DNA of 64,000 nucleotides. It comes from Streptomyces clavuligerus (GTDB lineage Bacteria > Actinomycetota > Actinomycetes > Streptomycetales > Streptomycetaceae). Positions 42,363-52,074 of this stretch are shown piece by piece; within the stretch, counting starts at the first letter, position 1, and each line of letters opens with the position of its first letter. The stretch lies in the NCBI RefSeq assembly GCF_005519465.1, contig NZ_CP027858.1, positions 1,922,001-1,986,000 on the forward strand, given 5' to 3'. The notes below the pieces were generated by a model that had not been told where the DNA came from, did not search any database, and saw only the letters and a program-made list of their open reading frames with translations. Both the position numbers and the translations under genes were made by a program.

Positions 42363-44780
42363 TCAGGCCGCGGTGGCCACCGCCGGGAGCCGCCCCGGGG
42401 CGAGCGCCAGCTCCAGGACCTGACGGACATCGGTGACGAGGTGGACGTCCAGCACGTCCAGGATCTCCGCCGGGACATCGTCCAGGTCGGCCTCGTTCCG
42501 CTTGGGGAGCACCACGGTGGTGATGCCCGCGCGGTGGGCGGCGAGCAGCTTCTGCTTCACCCCGCCGATCGGGAGCACCCGCCCGGTGAGCGAGACCTCG
42601 CCGGTCATCGCCACATCCGTGCGCACCGGCCGCCCCGACAGCAGGGAGGCGAGCGCCGTGGTCATGGTGATGCCCGCGCTCGGCCCGTCCTTGGGCACCG
42701 CGCCCGCCGGGAAGTGGATGTGCACACCCCGGTCCTTCAGATCGGCCACCGGCAGCTCGGTCTCGGCGCCGTGCGAGCGCAGATAGCTCAGCGCGATCCG
42801 CGCCGACTCCTGCATCACATCGCCGAGCTGGCCGGTGAGGGTCAGCCCCGCCGCGCCGGTCTCCGGGTCGGCCAGCGACGCCTCGACGAAGAGCACGTCG
42901 CCGCCCGCGCCGGTGACCGCGAGTCCGGTCGCGACACCGGGTACGGCGGTGCGGCGCTCGGCCGGGTCCTGCGCGGACTCCGGGACATGGTGCGGGCGCC
43001 CGATCAGCGCGCGCAGCTCCCCGGCGCCGATGGCGCGGGGCAGCCCGCCCTCGCCCAGCTCGTGCTGGGCCGTCACCTTGCGCAGCAGCCGGGCGACGGC
43101 CCGCTCCAGGTTCCGCACCCCGGCCTCGCGGGTGTACTCCCCGGCGAGGCGGCGCAGCGCCGACTCCTCCAGGACCACCTCGCCGGGGGTGAGGCCCGCC
43201 CGCTCCAACTGGCGCGGGAGCAGGTGGTCCCGGGCGATGACGACCTTCTCGTCCTCGGTGTAGCCGTCCAGCCGGACCAGCTCCATCCGGTCGAGCAGGG
43301 CCTCGGGGACAGCCTCCAGGACATTGGCGGTGGCCAGGAAGACCACATCGCTCAGATCCAGCTCGACCTCCAGGTAGTGGTCCCGGAAGGTGTGGTTCTG
43401 GGCCGGGTCGAGCACTTCGAGGAGGGCGGCGGCCGGGTCGCCCCGGAAGTCGGAGCCGACCTTGTCGATCTCGTCCAGGAGGACCACCGGGTTCATGGAG
43501 CCCGCCTCCTTGATCGCCCGGACGACGCGTCCCGGCAGCGCTCCGACATAGGTGCGCCGGTGGCCGCGGATCTCCGCCTCGTCCCGGACGCCGCCGAGGG
43601 CGACCCGGACGAACTTCCGTCCCATGGCGTGCGCGACGGACTCCCCCAGGGAGGTCTTGCCCACGCCCGGCGGGCCGACGAGCGCGAGCACCGCGCCCCC
43701 GCGCCGCCCGCCGACCACGCCGAGCCCCCGGTCGGCGCGCCGCTTGCGCACCGCCAGGTATTCGGTGATCCGTTCCTTCACGTCCGCGAGGCCCGCGTGC
43801 TCGGCGTCGAGGACGGCCCGGGCGCCCCGGATGTCGTACGCGTCCTCGGTCCGCTCGTTCCAGGGCAGTTCCAGGACGGTGTCCAGCCAGGTGCGGATCC
43901 AGGCGGCCTCGGGGTTCTGGTCGCTGGCGCGCTCCAGCTTGTCGACCTCCTTGAGGGCGGCCTCGCGCACCTTCGGCGGCAGCGCGGCGGCCTCGACGCG
44001 GGCCCGGTAGTCGTCGGACTCCTCGCCCTCCTGCTCACCGTTGAGCTCGCGCAGCTCCTTGCGGACGGCGTCGAGCTGGCGCCGCAGCAGGAACTCGCGC
44101 TGCTGCTTGTCGACGCCCTCCTGGACGTCCTTGGCGATGGACTCCGCCACGTCCTGCTCGGCGAGGTGCTCGCGGAGCTGGGAGATGGCGAGCCGCAGCC
44201 GGGCGACCGGGTCGGCGGTCTCCAGCAGCTCGATCTTCTGCGCGGTGCTGAGGAAGGGGGAGTAGCCGGAGTTGTCCGCGAGCTGGGCGAGGTCGTCGAT
44301 CTGCTGCACCCGGTCGACGACCTGCCAGGCACCGCGCTTCTTGAGCCACTCGGTGGCGAGCGCCTTGTACTCGGTGACCAGTTCGGCGAGCTGGCCCGGC
44401 AGCGGGTCGGGGACGGACTCCGCGATCTGGGTGCCCTCCACCCACAGGGCGGCGCCGGGGCCCGTGGTCCCCGAGCCGATGCGGACGCGGCCCTCGCCGC
44501 GGATCAGCGCGCCGGGGTCGCCGTCGGAGAGCCGGCCGACCTGCTCGACGGTCCCGAGCACACCGGTCGCCGCGTACTGGCCGTCCACCCGGGGGACGAG
44601 CAGCACCCGCGGCTTGCCCGGCCCGGCGGAGCGGACGGCGGCCTGCGCGGCCTCCACCGCGGCGCGGACCTCGGTGTCGGTGAGGTCCAGCGGCACCACC
44701 ATTCCGGGCAGCACGACCTCGTCGTCGAGCGGCAGCACGGGCAGGGTGAGCGGTGTGAACGTCTGGGACTCAGCAGCCAT
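42363..44780 (-). CDS. lon: ATP-dependent protease Lon
   Basis: 805 residues, the usual length. N-terminal LAN domain (LPVLPLDDEVVLPGMVVPLD, to ~200), coiled middle, AAA+ module with Walker A GPPGVGKTSLGES (~370), Walker B VVLLDEIDKVG and sensor ATANVLEAVPE, then the protease domain with catalytic Ser in PKDGPSAGITMTT (~699) and Lys in GGVKQKLLAAHRAG (~741). It degrades misfolded and regulatory proteins in the cytoplasm. A HAIR element 22 bp before the ATG shows control by the heat-shock repressor HspR. Ribosome-binding site GGGGAG. Confidence 0.98.
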   Translation of the reverse strand: MAAESQTFTPLTLPVLPLDDEVVLPGMVVPLDLTDTEVRAAVEAAQAAVRSAGPGKPRVLLVPRVDGQYAATGVLGTVEQVGRLSDGDPGALIRGEGRVRIGSGTTGPGAALWVEGTQIAESVPDPLPGQLAELVTEYKALATEWLKKRGAWQVVDRVQQIDDLAQLADNSGYSPFLSTAQKIELLETADPVARLRLAISQLREHLAEQDVAESIAKDVQEGVDKQQREFLLRRQLDAVRKELRELNGEQEGEESDDYRARVEAAALPPKVREAALKEVDKLERASDQNPEAAWIRTWLDTVLELPWNERTEDAYDIRGARAVLDAEHAGLADVKERITEYLAVRKRRADRGLGVVGGRRGGAVLALVGPPGVGKTSLGESVAHAMGRKFVRVALGGVRDEAEIRGHRRTYVGALPGRVVRAIKEAGSMNPVVLLDEIDKVGSDFRGDPAAALLEVLDPAQNHTFRDHYLEVELDLSDVVFLATANVLEAVPEALLDRMELVRLDGYTEDEKVVIARDHLLPRQLERAGLTPGEVVLEESALRRLAGEYTREAGVRNLERAVARLLRKVTAQHELGEGGLPRAIGAGELRALIGRPHHVPESAQDPAERRTAVPGVATGLAVTGAGGDVLFVEASLADPETGAAGLTLTGQLGDVMQESARIALSYLRSHGAETELPVADLKDRGVHIHFPAGAVPKDGPSAGITMTTALASLLSGRPVRTDVAMTGEVSLTGRVLPIGGVKQKLLAAHRAGITTVVLPKRNEADLDDVPAEILDVLDVHLVTDVRQVLELALAPGRLPAVATAA

Positions 44781-44801
44781 GATCTCCCCTTAGGCAGTGA
44801 A

Positions 44802-44822
44802 CTTGAGCTATGGAGACTCAAT
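44802..44822 (-). promoter_or_regulatory. HAIR element (HspR operator) of lon
   Basis: CTTGAGC-N7-ACTCAAT, matching the HAIR consensus CTTGAGT-N7-ACTCAAG at 12 of 14 defined positions with exact 7-bp spacing. HspR binding to such a site is the known control of lon in Streptomyces. Confidence 0.9.
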
Positions 44823-45219
44823 GCAGTTATGTGAGGTCAATGCATGGGGAGCCCCGGATGTTCCCGGCCGCCTGTTCGCTCTGAGCGATCGGGGCCGCAC
44901 CCGGCGGCACGGCGGGGACGGCACAGCGGCGGCGGGGACGGCGGGGCTCCGGCGGGTGACGCCGCCCCGCCCGCCGGAGCCGGCGGAAGCGGCGACGCCC
45001 CGGGAAACCACTTGGCCCGGCGGGGAGCGACGGACCACGATGGCCCGGTCACCACGCGTCACCACGACACCAGCACCAACACCCGCACCCGGCCGCCGGA
45101 GCCCCCGCCGCCCGTCCACCGCCCTCGCCCGACCGCCGGAGCCACCGCCCACCGCCCACCGCCCTCGCCCAACCAACCGCCCGACCGCCCGTCCGCCGCG
45201 CCAGCCGACCGGAGGCCCG
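44823..45219. other. Intergenic region, low complexity
   Basis: About 400 bp between lon and the SpeE-like gene. 45060-45200 is a C-rich tract of ACC/CCGCC/CGCCC units with a repeated CCACCGCCC motif. The part next to lon (44823-44860) is AT-rich, with TTGACC on the minus strand as a possible lon -35. No gene recognised. Confidence 0.45.
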
Positions 45220-45918
45220 ATGCGCACCACCCCGCCCACGCCCCGCGCACCCCATGAACCGCCCGTGACCCTCGACCGCCGCGACGGCCCCTTCGGCGAG
45301 GTCGCCCTGCGCCGCCGGGGCGAGGTGTACGAGATCATCGCCAACGGCTGCTTCCTGATGGACACCTCGGACGGCCGCTCCGAGCGGCTGCTGATCGACG
45401 CGGCCCACCGCGCCCTGGGCGCCCGCCCGGACCCGTCCCTCCTCATCGGCGGACTCGGTGCCGGTTTCTCCCTCGCCCACGCCGCCGCCTCCCCGGTCTG
45501 GCGACATATCGCCGTTGTGGAACGAGAACCGGCCATCGTCGACTGGCATCTCCACGGCCCCCTGGGACGGATCTCCGCCCCCGCCCTCGCCGACCCCCGG
45601 ACGGCGCTCCTCCCCGTGGACCTCCTCACCCATCTCCGTGACACCGACGTCCGCTACGACGCCCTCTGCCTGGACATCGACAACGGCCCGGACTGGACCG
45701 TGACCGAGGACAACGGGGCGCTGTACTCCCCCGCCGGTCTGGCCCTCGCCGCCCGGCGGCTGAATCCGGGCGGGGTGCTCGCGATCTGGTCGGCGCGACC
45801 GTCCCCCGCTTTTGAAGAAACCTTGCGGAATGCCGGATTCAACGGGGTAGGGACGGAAGAGATCCACCTTGCCCGAGGCGTTCCTGACGTGGTCCATCTC
45901 GCCGTAGTGCCCGCGTAG
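45220..45918 (+). CDS. Spermidine-synthase-like protein
   Basis: 232 residues. VYEIIANGCFLMDTSDGRSE and ERLLIDAAHRAL match polyamine aminopropyltransferases; LLIGGLGAGFSLAHAAA is the cofactor glycine loop (GGLGAGF), HIAVVEREPAIVDWH the acidic ribose-binding strand, and YDALCLDIDNGPDWTV the active-site strand. Active-site Asp residues of true SpeE are altered, as in many bacterial spermine/spermidine-synthase-like proteins, so the substrate is uncertain; a general methyltransferase role is possible. ATG preceded by GGAGG. Confidence 0.85.
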   Translation: MRTTPPTPRAPHEPPVTLDRRDGPFGEVALRRRGEVYEIIANGCFLMDTSDGRSERLLIDAAHRALGARPDPSLLIGGLGAGFSLAHAAASPVWRHIAVVEREPAIVDWHLHGPLGRISAPALADPRTALLPVDLLTHLRDTDVRYDALCLDIDNGPDWTVTEDNGALYSPAGLALAARRLNPGGVLAIWSARPSPAFEETLRNAGFNGVGTEEIHLARGVPDVVHLAVVPA

Positions 45919-46007
45919 CCCGGAGCCTCCAACTGCCTTTACGCTGCTGAGCTACACATGGACGACAATGCGCGGGCGACGCGGCCCAGCGCTTACAGGG
46001 GCGGGCG

Positions 46008-46745
46008 ATGGAACAGACACACACCACCCACAACGGCGTCGCGGCCACGCCCGGAGCCCAGCGCCGGGTGCTGGTCGTCGAGGACGACTCGACCATCGTC
46101 GACGCCATCGCCGCCCGGCTGCGGGCCGAGGGCTTCCTGGTGCAGACCGCCGCCGACGGCCCCGCCGCCGTCGACGCGGCCGAGGCATGGCAGCCCGATC
46201 TGATGGTGCTCGACGTGATGCTCCCCGGCTTCGACGGCCTGGAGGTCTGCCGCCGGGTACAGGCCCAGCGCCCGGTGCCGGTGCTGATGCTCACCGCCCG
46301 GGACGACGAGACGGACATGCTCGTCGGCCTCGGCGTGGGCGCCGACGACTACATGACCAAGCCCTTCTCGATGCGGGAGCTGGCCGCCCGGGTGCATGTC
46401 CTGCTGCGCCGGGTGGAGCGGGCGGCGCTCGCCGCCGTCACCCCCCGCAGCGGCATCCTCCGCCTGGGCGAGCTGGAGATCGACCACGCCCAGCGGCGGG
46501 TCCGGGTCCGGGGCGACGATGTGCATCTGACCCCCACCGAGTTCGATCTGCTGGTCTGTCTGGCGAACACCCCGCGCGCGGTCCTCTCCCGCGAGCAGCT
46601 CCTCGCCGAGGTCTGGGACTGGGCGGACGCCTCCGGCACCCGGACCGTCGACAGCCATATCAAGGCCCTGCGCCGCAAGATCGGCGCGGAGCGGATCCGT
46701 ACCGTCCACGGGGTGGGGTACGCCCTGGAGACCCCGGCGCCGTGA
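46008..46745 (+). CDS. OmpR/PhoB-family response regulator (second TCS)
   Basis: 245 residues. RRVLVVEDDSTIVDAIAARL, LMVLDVMLPGFDGLEVC (phosphoacceptor Asp ~68), LTARDDETDM and DDYMTKPFSM form the receiver. The DNA-binding wing includes LTPTEFDLLVCLANTPRAVL and RTVDSHIKALRRKIG. The stop overlaps the kinase GTG (GTGA). N-terminal 18 residues are extra. Targets unknown. Confidence 0.95.
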   Translation: MEQTHTTHNGVAATPGAQRRVLVVEDDSTIVDAIAARLRAEGFLVQTAADGPAAVDAAEAWQPDLMVLDVMLPGFDGLEVCRRVQAQRPVPVLMLTARDDETDMLVGLGVGADDYMTKPFSMRELAARVHVLLRRVERAALAAVTPRSGILRLGELEIDHAQRRVRVRGDDVHLTPTEFDLLVCLANTPRAVLSREQLLAEVWDWADASGTRTVDSHIKALRRKIGAERIRTVHGVGYALETPAP

Positions 46746-47836
46746 GCCGCCCCCGGGGCCAGGGCGCCGGGCGGCCCCGCCCGGTCAAGGCCAAGATCTC
46801 CATCAAGACCAAGCTGGGCACGCTGGTGGTGGTCTCGGTCTTCATCACGACCGGGCTGCTGCTGGTGGCCCTGGAGACCTCCACCGAGCTGCGCTTCATC
46901 ACCGTCTTCTCGGTGATCGCGACCCTGCTGATCACCCAGTTCGTGGCGCACGGCCTCACCGCGCCGCTGGACGAGATGAACCGCGTGGCCCGGGGGATCT
47001 CGCACGGCGACTTCACCCGCCGGGTGCGCGGCGCGGACCGCAGGGACGAGCTGGGCGACCTCGCCTGCACGATCAACCGCATGGCGGACGACCTGGAGGC
47101 GGTGGACCGGCACCGCAAGGAGCTGGTCGCCAATGTCTCGCACGAGCTGCGCACCCCGATCGCCGCGCTCCGCGCCGTCCTGGAGAACGTGGTGGACGGG
47201 GTCTCCGCCGCCGACCCGGAGACCATGCGGACCGCGCTGAAACAGACCGAGCGGCTGGGCCGGCTGGTGGAGACCCTGCTCGACCTGTCGCGTCTCGACA
47301 ACGGTGTCGTACCGCTGCGGGCCCGGCGCTTCGAGGTGTGGCCGTACCTCTCCGGGGTGCTGAAGGAGGCCAACCTCGCCGCCGGGCGGCGCGCGCTCGC
47401 CTCCGGCTCGGGGCATCACACGCGGACGGACGTCCATCTGCATCTGGACGTCTCCCCGCCGGAGCTGACCGCCCACGCGGACGCCGAGCGGCTGCACCAG
47501 GTCGTCGCCAATCTGATCGACAACGCGGTGAAGCACTCGCCCCCGCACGGCCGGGTGACGGTACGGGCCCGGCGCGGCGAGAGCCCCGAGTCGCTGGACC
47601 TGGAGGTCGTGGACGAGGGTCCCGGCATCCCGGAGCCGCAGCGGCGCCAGGTCTTCGAGCGGTTCAACCGGGGCGGGGGCGCGGCGCCCGGCAAGGGCGA
47701 CGGGGGCACCGGCCTCGGCCTCGCCATCGCCCGCTGGGCCGTCGATCTCCACGGCGGTCGGATCGGTGTGGCCGAATCGGCCCGGGGCTGCCGCATCCTC
47801 GTCACTCTTCCGGGGGTCCCCTCACCCCGCCCTTGA
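46742..47836 (+). CDS. Two-component sensor histidine kinase (second TCS)
   Basis: 364 residues. Short cytoplasmic N-terminus, two membrane helices (TLVVVSVFITTGLLLVAL and FITVFSVIATLLITQFVA) with almost no extracytoplasmic loop, HAMP LTAPLDEMNRVARGISHGDF, H-box VSHELRTPIAALRA (His ~132), N-box NLIDNAVKHSPP, G-boxes DEGPGIPEPQ and GTGLGLAIA. The tiny outer loop suggests it senses the membrane or an intramembrane event. It is coupled to the upstream regulator by a 4-bp overlap. Confidence 0.95.
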   Translation: MSRPRGQGAGRPRPVKAKISIKTKLGTLVVVSVFITTGLLLVALETSTELRFITVFSVIATLLITQFVAHGLTAPLDEMNRVARGISHGDFTRRVRGADRRDELGDLACTINRMADDLEAVDRHRKELVANVSHELRTPIAALRAVLENVVDGVSAADPETMRTALKQTERLGRLVETLLDLSRLDNGVVPLRARRFEVWPYLSGVLKEANLAAGRRALASGSGHHTRTDVHLHLDVSPPELTAHADAERLHQVVANLIDNAVKHSPPHGRVTVRARRGESPESLDLEVVDEGPGIPEPQRRQVFERFNRGGGAAPGKGDGGTGLGLAIARWAVDLHGGRIGVAESARGCRILVTLPGVPSPRP

Positions 47837-47870
47837 CGTAGGGTTCGAATCGGAACCAACCCTTCTACGT
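47836..47870 (+). terminator. Imperfect hairpin after the second TCS
   Basis: ACGTAG...CTACGT arms with inner GGTT/AACC pairing, directly at the kinase stop. A weak terminator candidate. Confidence 0.4.
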
Positions 47871-48113
47871 GTGCGGGACGAGGGCGGAAAACCGGAACAG
47901 CGGGTGAACATGTCCGGAAGCTCCATCGCTGGCTGCCATACCAGCGGTGCGGGTAAACCGTGCTTATTTCCCGCCATTCCCCTCCGTGAAACCCGTCTTT
48001 CGATGTGACTTGCGCGACTGTGACCCGTCTGGTCTGCACGTCCAGGCCGGGGAGGCGTAGCCTTGATTCCCGCTGTCCATCACCTTGTGAAGCGGAAGAG
48101 GGCGGTTGCCGCC

Positions 48114-51100
48114 GTGTCGTCTCAGTCCCCCAGTAACTCCAGCTCGCCCAGCCTCCGGCCGGGTGGTGCCCCCACGACCGACGAAAGCGCGCAGGGCGCC
48201 GGTCCCGCCGCCGCTTTCGGGCCCAATGAGTGGCTTGTCGACGAGATCTACCAGCAGTACCTCCAGGACCCGAACTCGGTCGACCGGGCCTGGTGGGACT
48301 TCTTCGCCGACTACAAGCCCGGCGCGCAGAACACCGCCGCCACCGGGGCCGAGCCCACCGCGGAGGCTCCCGCCGCGGCCCCCGCGCCGACCGCTCCCGC
48401 CCCCCGGGCGAGCGCCAACGGTGCCACCGTGCCCGCCGCCCCGGCCGCCCCCGCGGCCCCGGCCGTGGCTGCGGCACCGGCTCCGGCCCCCGCAGCGCCG
48501 AAGCCCGTGCCCGCCGCCGCCCCGGCCCCGGCCCCGGCCCCGGTCGCCGCGCCGAAGCCGGCCGCGGCTCCCGCGCCGGCCGCCGAGGCACCCGCGGGTC
48601 CCGAGCTGATCACCCTGCGCGGCCCGGCCGCCGCCGTCGCGAAGAACATGAACGCCTCGCTGGAGATGCCCACGGCCACGTCCGTGCGCGCCGTCCCGGT
48701 GAAGCTGCTCTTCGACAACCGCATCGTCATCAACAACCATCTGAAGCGCGCCCGGGGCGGGAAGGTCTCCTTCACCCACCTCATCGGCTACGCGATGGTG
48801 CGGGCCCTCAAGGCCATGCCGTCGATGAACTGGTCCTTCGCGCTGAAGGACGGCAAGCCGACGCTGGTCAAGCCGGAGCATGTGAACTTCGGCCTCGCCA
48901 TCGACCTGGTCAAGCCCAACGGCGACCGCCAGCTCGTCGTCGCGGCCATCAAGAAGGCCGAGACGCTCAACTTCTTCGAGTTCTGGCAGGCGTACGAGGA
49001 CATCGTCCGCCGCGCCCGGGGCAACAAGCTCACGATGGACGACTTCACCGGGGTCACGGTCTCCCTGACCAACCCCGGCGGCCTCGGCACCGTCCACTCC
49101 GTGCCGCGGCTGATGCCCGGCCAGTCCGTGATCATGGGCGTCGGCTCCATGGACTACCCGGCCGAGTTCCAGGGCACCTCCCAGGACACCCTGAACAAGC
49201 TGGGCATCTCCAAGGTCATGACGCTGACCTCGACCTACGACCACCGGGTCATCCAGGGCGCGGCCTCCGGCGAGTTCCTGCGGGTCGTGGCCAACTCGCT
49301 GCTGGGCGAGGACGGCTTCTACGACGACATCTTCGAGGCGCTGCGCATCCCGTACGAGCCGGTCCGCTGGCTCAAGGACATCGACGCCTCCCACGACGAC
49401 GACGTCACCAAGGCCGCCCGGGTCTTCGAGCTGATCCACTCCTACCGGGTCCGCGGCCATGTCATGGCCGACACCGACCCGCTGGAGTACCGCCAGCGCA
49501 AGCACCCCGACCTGGACATCACCGAGCACGGCCTCACCCTGTGGGACCTGGAGCGCGAGTTCGCGGTCGGCGGCTTCGCGGGCAAGTCCCTGATGAAGCT
49601 GCGCGACGTCCTCGGCGTGCTGCGGGACTCGTACTGCCGCACCACCGGCATCGAGTTCATGCACATCCAGGACCCCAAGCAGCGCAAGTGGATCCAGGAC
49701 CGGGTGGAGCGCCCGCACGCCAAGCCGGAGCGCGAGGAGCAGTTGCGCATCCTGCGCCGGCTCAACGCGGCCGAGGCGTTCGAGACCTTCCTCCAGACGA
49801 AGTACGTCGGTCAGAAGCGGTTCTCGCTGGAGGGCGGCGAGTCCGTCATCCCGCTGCTGGACGCGGTCATCGACTCGGCGGCCGAGTCCCGCCTCGACGA
49901 GGTCGTCATCGGCATGGCCCACCGCGGCCGGCTGAACGTCCTCGCCAACATCGTCGGCAAGTCGTACGCGCAGATCTTCCGGGAGTTCGAGGGCAACCTC
50001 GACCCGAAGTCGATGCACGGCTCCGGTGACGTCAAGTACCACCTGGGCGCCGAGGGGACCTTCACCGGTCTCGACGGTGAGCAGATCAAGGTCTCCCTGG
50101 TCGCCAACCCCTCCCACCTGGAGGCCGTCGACCCGGTCCTGGAGGGTGTCGTCCGCGCCAAGCAGGACGTCATCAACAAGGGCGGCACGGACTTCACCGT
50201 GCTGCCGGTCGCCCTCCACGGCGACGCGGCCTTCGCGGGCCAGGGCGTGGTCGCCGAGACGCTGAACATGTCGCAGCTCCGCGGCTACCGCACCGGCGGC
50301 ACCGTCCATGTCGTCATCAACAACCAGGTCGGCTTCACCGCCGCCCCGGAGTCCTCCCGCTCCTCGATGTACGCCACCGACGTGGCCCGCATGATCGAGG
50401 CGCCGATCTTCCACGTCAACGGCGACGACCCGGAGGCGTGCGTCCGGGTGGCGCGGCTCGCCTTCGAGTTCCGCCAGACGTTCAACAAGGACGTGGTGAT
50501 CGACCTCATCTGCTACCGCCGCCGCGGTCACAACGAGGGCGACAACCCGCAGTTCACCAACCCGCAGATGTACAACCTGATCGACAAGAAGCGTTCGGTG
50601 CGCAAGCTGTACACCGAGTCGCTGATCGGCCGGGGGGACATCACGCTGGAGGAGGCCGAGCAGGCCCTCCAGGACTTCCAGGGCCAGTTGGAGAAGGTCT
50701 TCGCCGAGGTCCGCGAGGCCACCAGCCTGCCCGCCCCGGCGCAGGTCCCCGACCCGCAGGCCGAGTTCCCCGTGGCGGTGACCACGGCGGTCTCCCAGGA
50801 GATCGTCAAGCGGATCGCCGAGTCCCAGGTGAACATCCCGGACAACGTCGCCGTCCACCCGCGGCTGCTGCCGCAGCTCCAGCGGCGCGCCTCCTCCGTC
50901 GAGGACGGCACGATCGACTGGGGCATGGGCGAGACCCTGGCCATCGGCTCGCTGCTGATGGAGGGCACCCCGGTGCGCCTCTCCGGCCAGGACACCCGCC
51001 GCGGCACCTTCGGCCAGCGCCACGCGGTCCTCGTCGACCAGGAGACCGGCGAGGACTACACCCCGCTGCTCTACCTCACCGAGGAGCAGGCCCGTTACAA

Positions 51101-51977
51101 CGTGTACGACTCGCTGCTCAGCGAGTACGCGGCGATGGGCTTCGAGTACGGCTACTCGCTGGCCCGCCCGGACGCGCTGGTCGTGTGGGAGGCCCAGTTC
51201 GGTGACTTCGTCAACGGCGCCCAGACCGTCGTCGACGAGTTCATCTCCTCGGCCGAGCAGAAGTGGGGCCAGCACTCCGGTGTGACGCTGCTGCTGCCGC
51301 ACGGCTACGAGGGCCAGGGCCCGGACCACTCCTCGGCCCGCCCGGAGCGCTTCCTCCAGCTCTGCGCGCAGAACAACATGACGGTCGCGATGCCGACGCT
51401 GCCGTCGAACTACTTCCATCTGCTGCGCTGGCAGGTGCACAACCCGCACCACAAGCCGCTGATCGTCTTCACCCCGAAGTCGATGCTCCGGCTGAAGGCG
51501 GCGCAGTCGAAGACGGAGGAGTTCCTGACCGGCGGCTTCCGCCCGGTGATCGGGGACACCGGCGTCGACGCGGGCACGGTGGACCCGGCGGGCGTGCGCA
51601 AGGTCGTCTTCACCTCCGGCAAGGTCTACTACGACCTCGACGCGGAGCGGAAGAAGCGCGGTACGCAGGACACCGCGATCATCCGGCTGGAGCGGCTGTA
51701 CCCGCTGCCGGGTGCCGAGCTCCAGGCCGAGATCGCCAAGTTCCCGAACGCGGAGAAGTACATCTGGGCCCAGGAGGAGCCGGCGAACCAGGGTGCCTGG
51801 CCGTTCATCGCGCTCAACCTGATCGACCACCTGGACCTGGCCGTCGGCGCGGACGTCCCGCACGGCGAGCGGCTGCGGCGGATCTCCCGTCCGCACGGCT
51901 CGTCCCCGGCGGTGGGCTCCAAGAAGCGTCATGAGCAGGAGCAGGAGCAGCTCGTCAACGAGGTCTTCGACGCCTGA
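48114..51977 (+). CDS. kgd: Multifunctional 2-oxoglutarate decarboxylase/dehydrogenase (E2-E1 fusion)
   Basis: 1287 residues. Order: N-terminal E1 helix [20 protein letters not shown]; long Ala/Pro linker (~80-165); E2-like acyltransferase core ([20 protein letters not shown] and the active-site [15 protein letters not shown], ~375); then the thiamine-diphosphate E1 with [16 protein letters not shown] (~600), [20 protein letters not shown] (~702) and [19 protein letters not shown] (~957). It lacks an N-terminal lipoyl domain, so it depends on lipoyl E2 subunits elsewhere. Runs the 2-oxoglutarate step of the TCA cycle. GTG at 48114 (SSQSPSNSS) was chosen by family N-terminus; upstream TTG/GTG codons in frame are possible. 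No GarA-type control can be seen. Confidence 0.96.
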   Translation: MSSQSPSNSSSPSLRPGGAPTTDESAQGAGPAAAFGPNEWLVDEIYQQYLQDPNSVDRAWWDFFADYKPGAQNTAATGAEPTAEAPAAAPAPTAPAPRASANGATVPAAPAAPAAPAVAAAPAPAPAAPKPVPAAAPAPAPAPVAAPKPAAAPAPAAEAPAGPELITLRGPAAAVAKNMNASLEMPTATSVRAVPVKLLFDNRIVINNHLKRARGGKVSFTHLIGYAMVRALKAMPSMNWSFALKDGKPTLVKPEHVNFGLAIDLVKPNGDRQLVVAAIKKAETLNFFEFWQAYEDIVRRARGNKLTMDDFTGVTVSLTNPGGLGTVHSVPRLMPGQSVIMGVGSMDYPAEFQGTSQDTLNKLGISKVMTLTSTYDHRVIQGAASGEFLRVVANSLLGEDGFYDDIFEALRIPYEPVRWLKDIDASHDDDVTKAARVFELIHSYRVRGHVMADTDPLEYRQRKHPDLDITEHGLTLWDLEREFAVGGFAGKSLMKLRDVLGVLRDSYCRTTGIEFMHIQDPKQRKWIQDRVERPHAKPEREEQLRILRRLNAAEAFETFLQTKYVGQKRFSLEGGESVIPLLDAVIDSAAESRLDEVVIGMAHRGRLNVLANIVGKSYAQIFREFEGNLDPKSMHGSGDVKYHLGAEGTFTGLDGEQIKVSLVANPSHLEAVDPVLEGVVRAKQDVINKGGTDFTVLPVALHGDAAFAGQGVVAETLNMSQLRGYRTGGTVHVVINNQVGFTAAPESSRSSMYATDVARMIEAPIFHVNGDDPEACVRVARLAFEFRQTFNKDVVIDLICYRRRGHNEGDNPQFTNPQMYNLIDKKRSVRKLYTESLIGRGDITLEEAEQALQDFQGQLEKVFAEVREATSLPAPAQVPDPQAEFPVAVTTAVSQEIVKRIAESQVNIPDNVAVHPRLLPQLQRRASSVEDGTIDWGMGETLAIGSLLMEGTPVRLSGQDTRRGTFGQRHAVLVDQETGEDYTPLLYLTEEQARYNVYDSLLSEYAAMGFEYGYSLARPDALVVWEAQFGDFVNGAQTVVDEFISSAEQKWGQHSGVTLLLPHGYEGQGPDHSSARPERFLQLCAQNNMTVAMPTLPSNYFHLLRWQVHNPHHKPLIVFTPKSMLRLKAAQSKTEEFLTGGFRPVIGDTGVDAGTVDPAGVRKVVFTSGKVYYDLDAERKKRGTQDTAIIRLERLYPLPGAELQAEIAKFPNAEKYIWAQEEPANQGAWPFIALNLIDHLDLAVGADVPHGERLRRISRPHGSSPAVGSKKRHEQEQEQLVNEVFDA

Positions 51978-51987
51978 TCCGCGCTGT

Positions 51988-52041
51988 GGTCCGCCGCGGC
52001 GGACCGGAGGGCCGGTACCCATGGGGGTGCCGGCCCTCCGG
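51988..52041. terminator. Double hairpin terminator between convergent genes
   Basis: First GGTCCGCCG/CGGCGGACC (51988-52005, perfect palindrome). Then 52004-52020 pairs with 52025-52041, a 17-bp stem with one G-T pair and the 4-nt loop ATGG. Serves kgd and the convergent vWA-type gene. Confidence 0.85.
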
Positions 52042-52074
52042 CGTTCCCGGGTTCGGGGGTGTACCCGGGGGTCG

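Noticed and set aside
47836..47870. GGTTCGAATC-like T-loop, possible tRNA end
   Set aside because: No acceptor, D or anticodon stems fit around it; the surrounding inverted repeat is better read as a hairpin.
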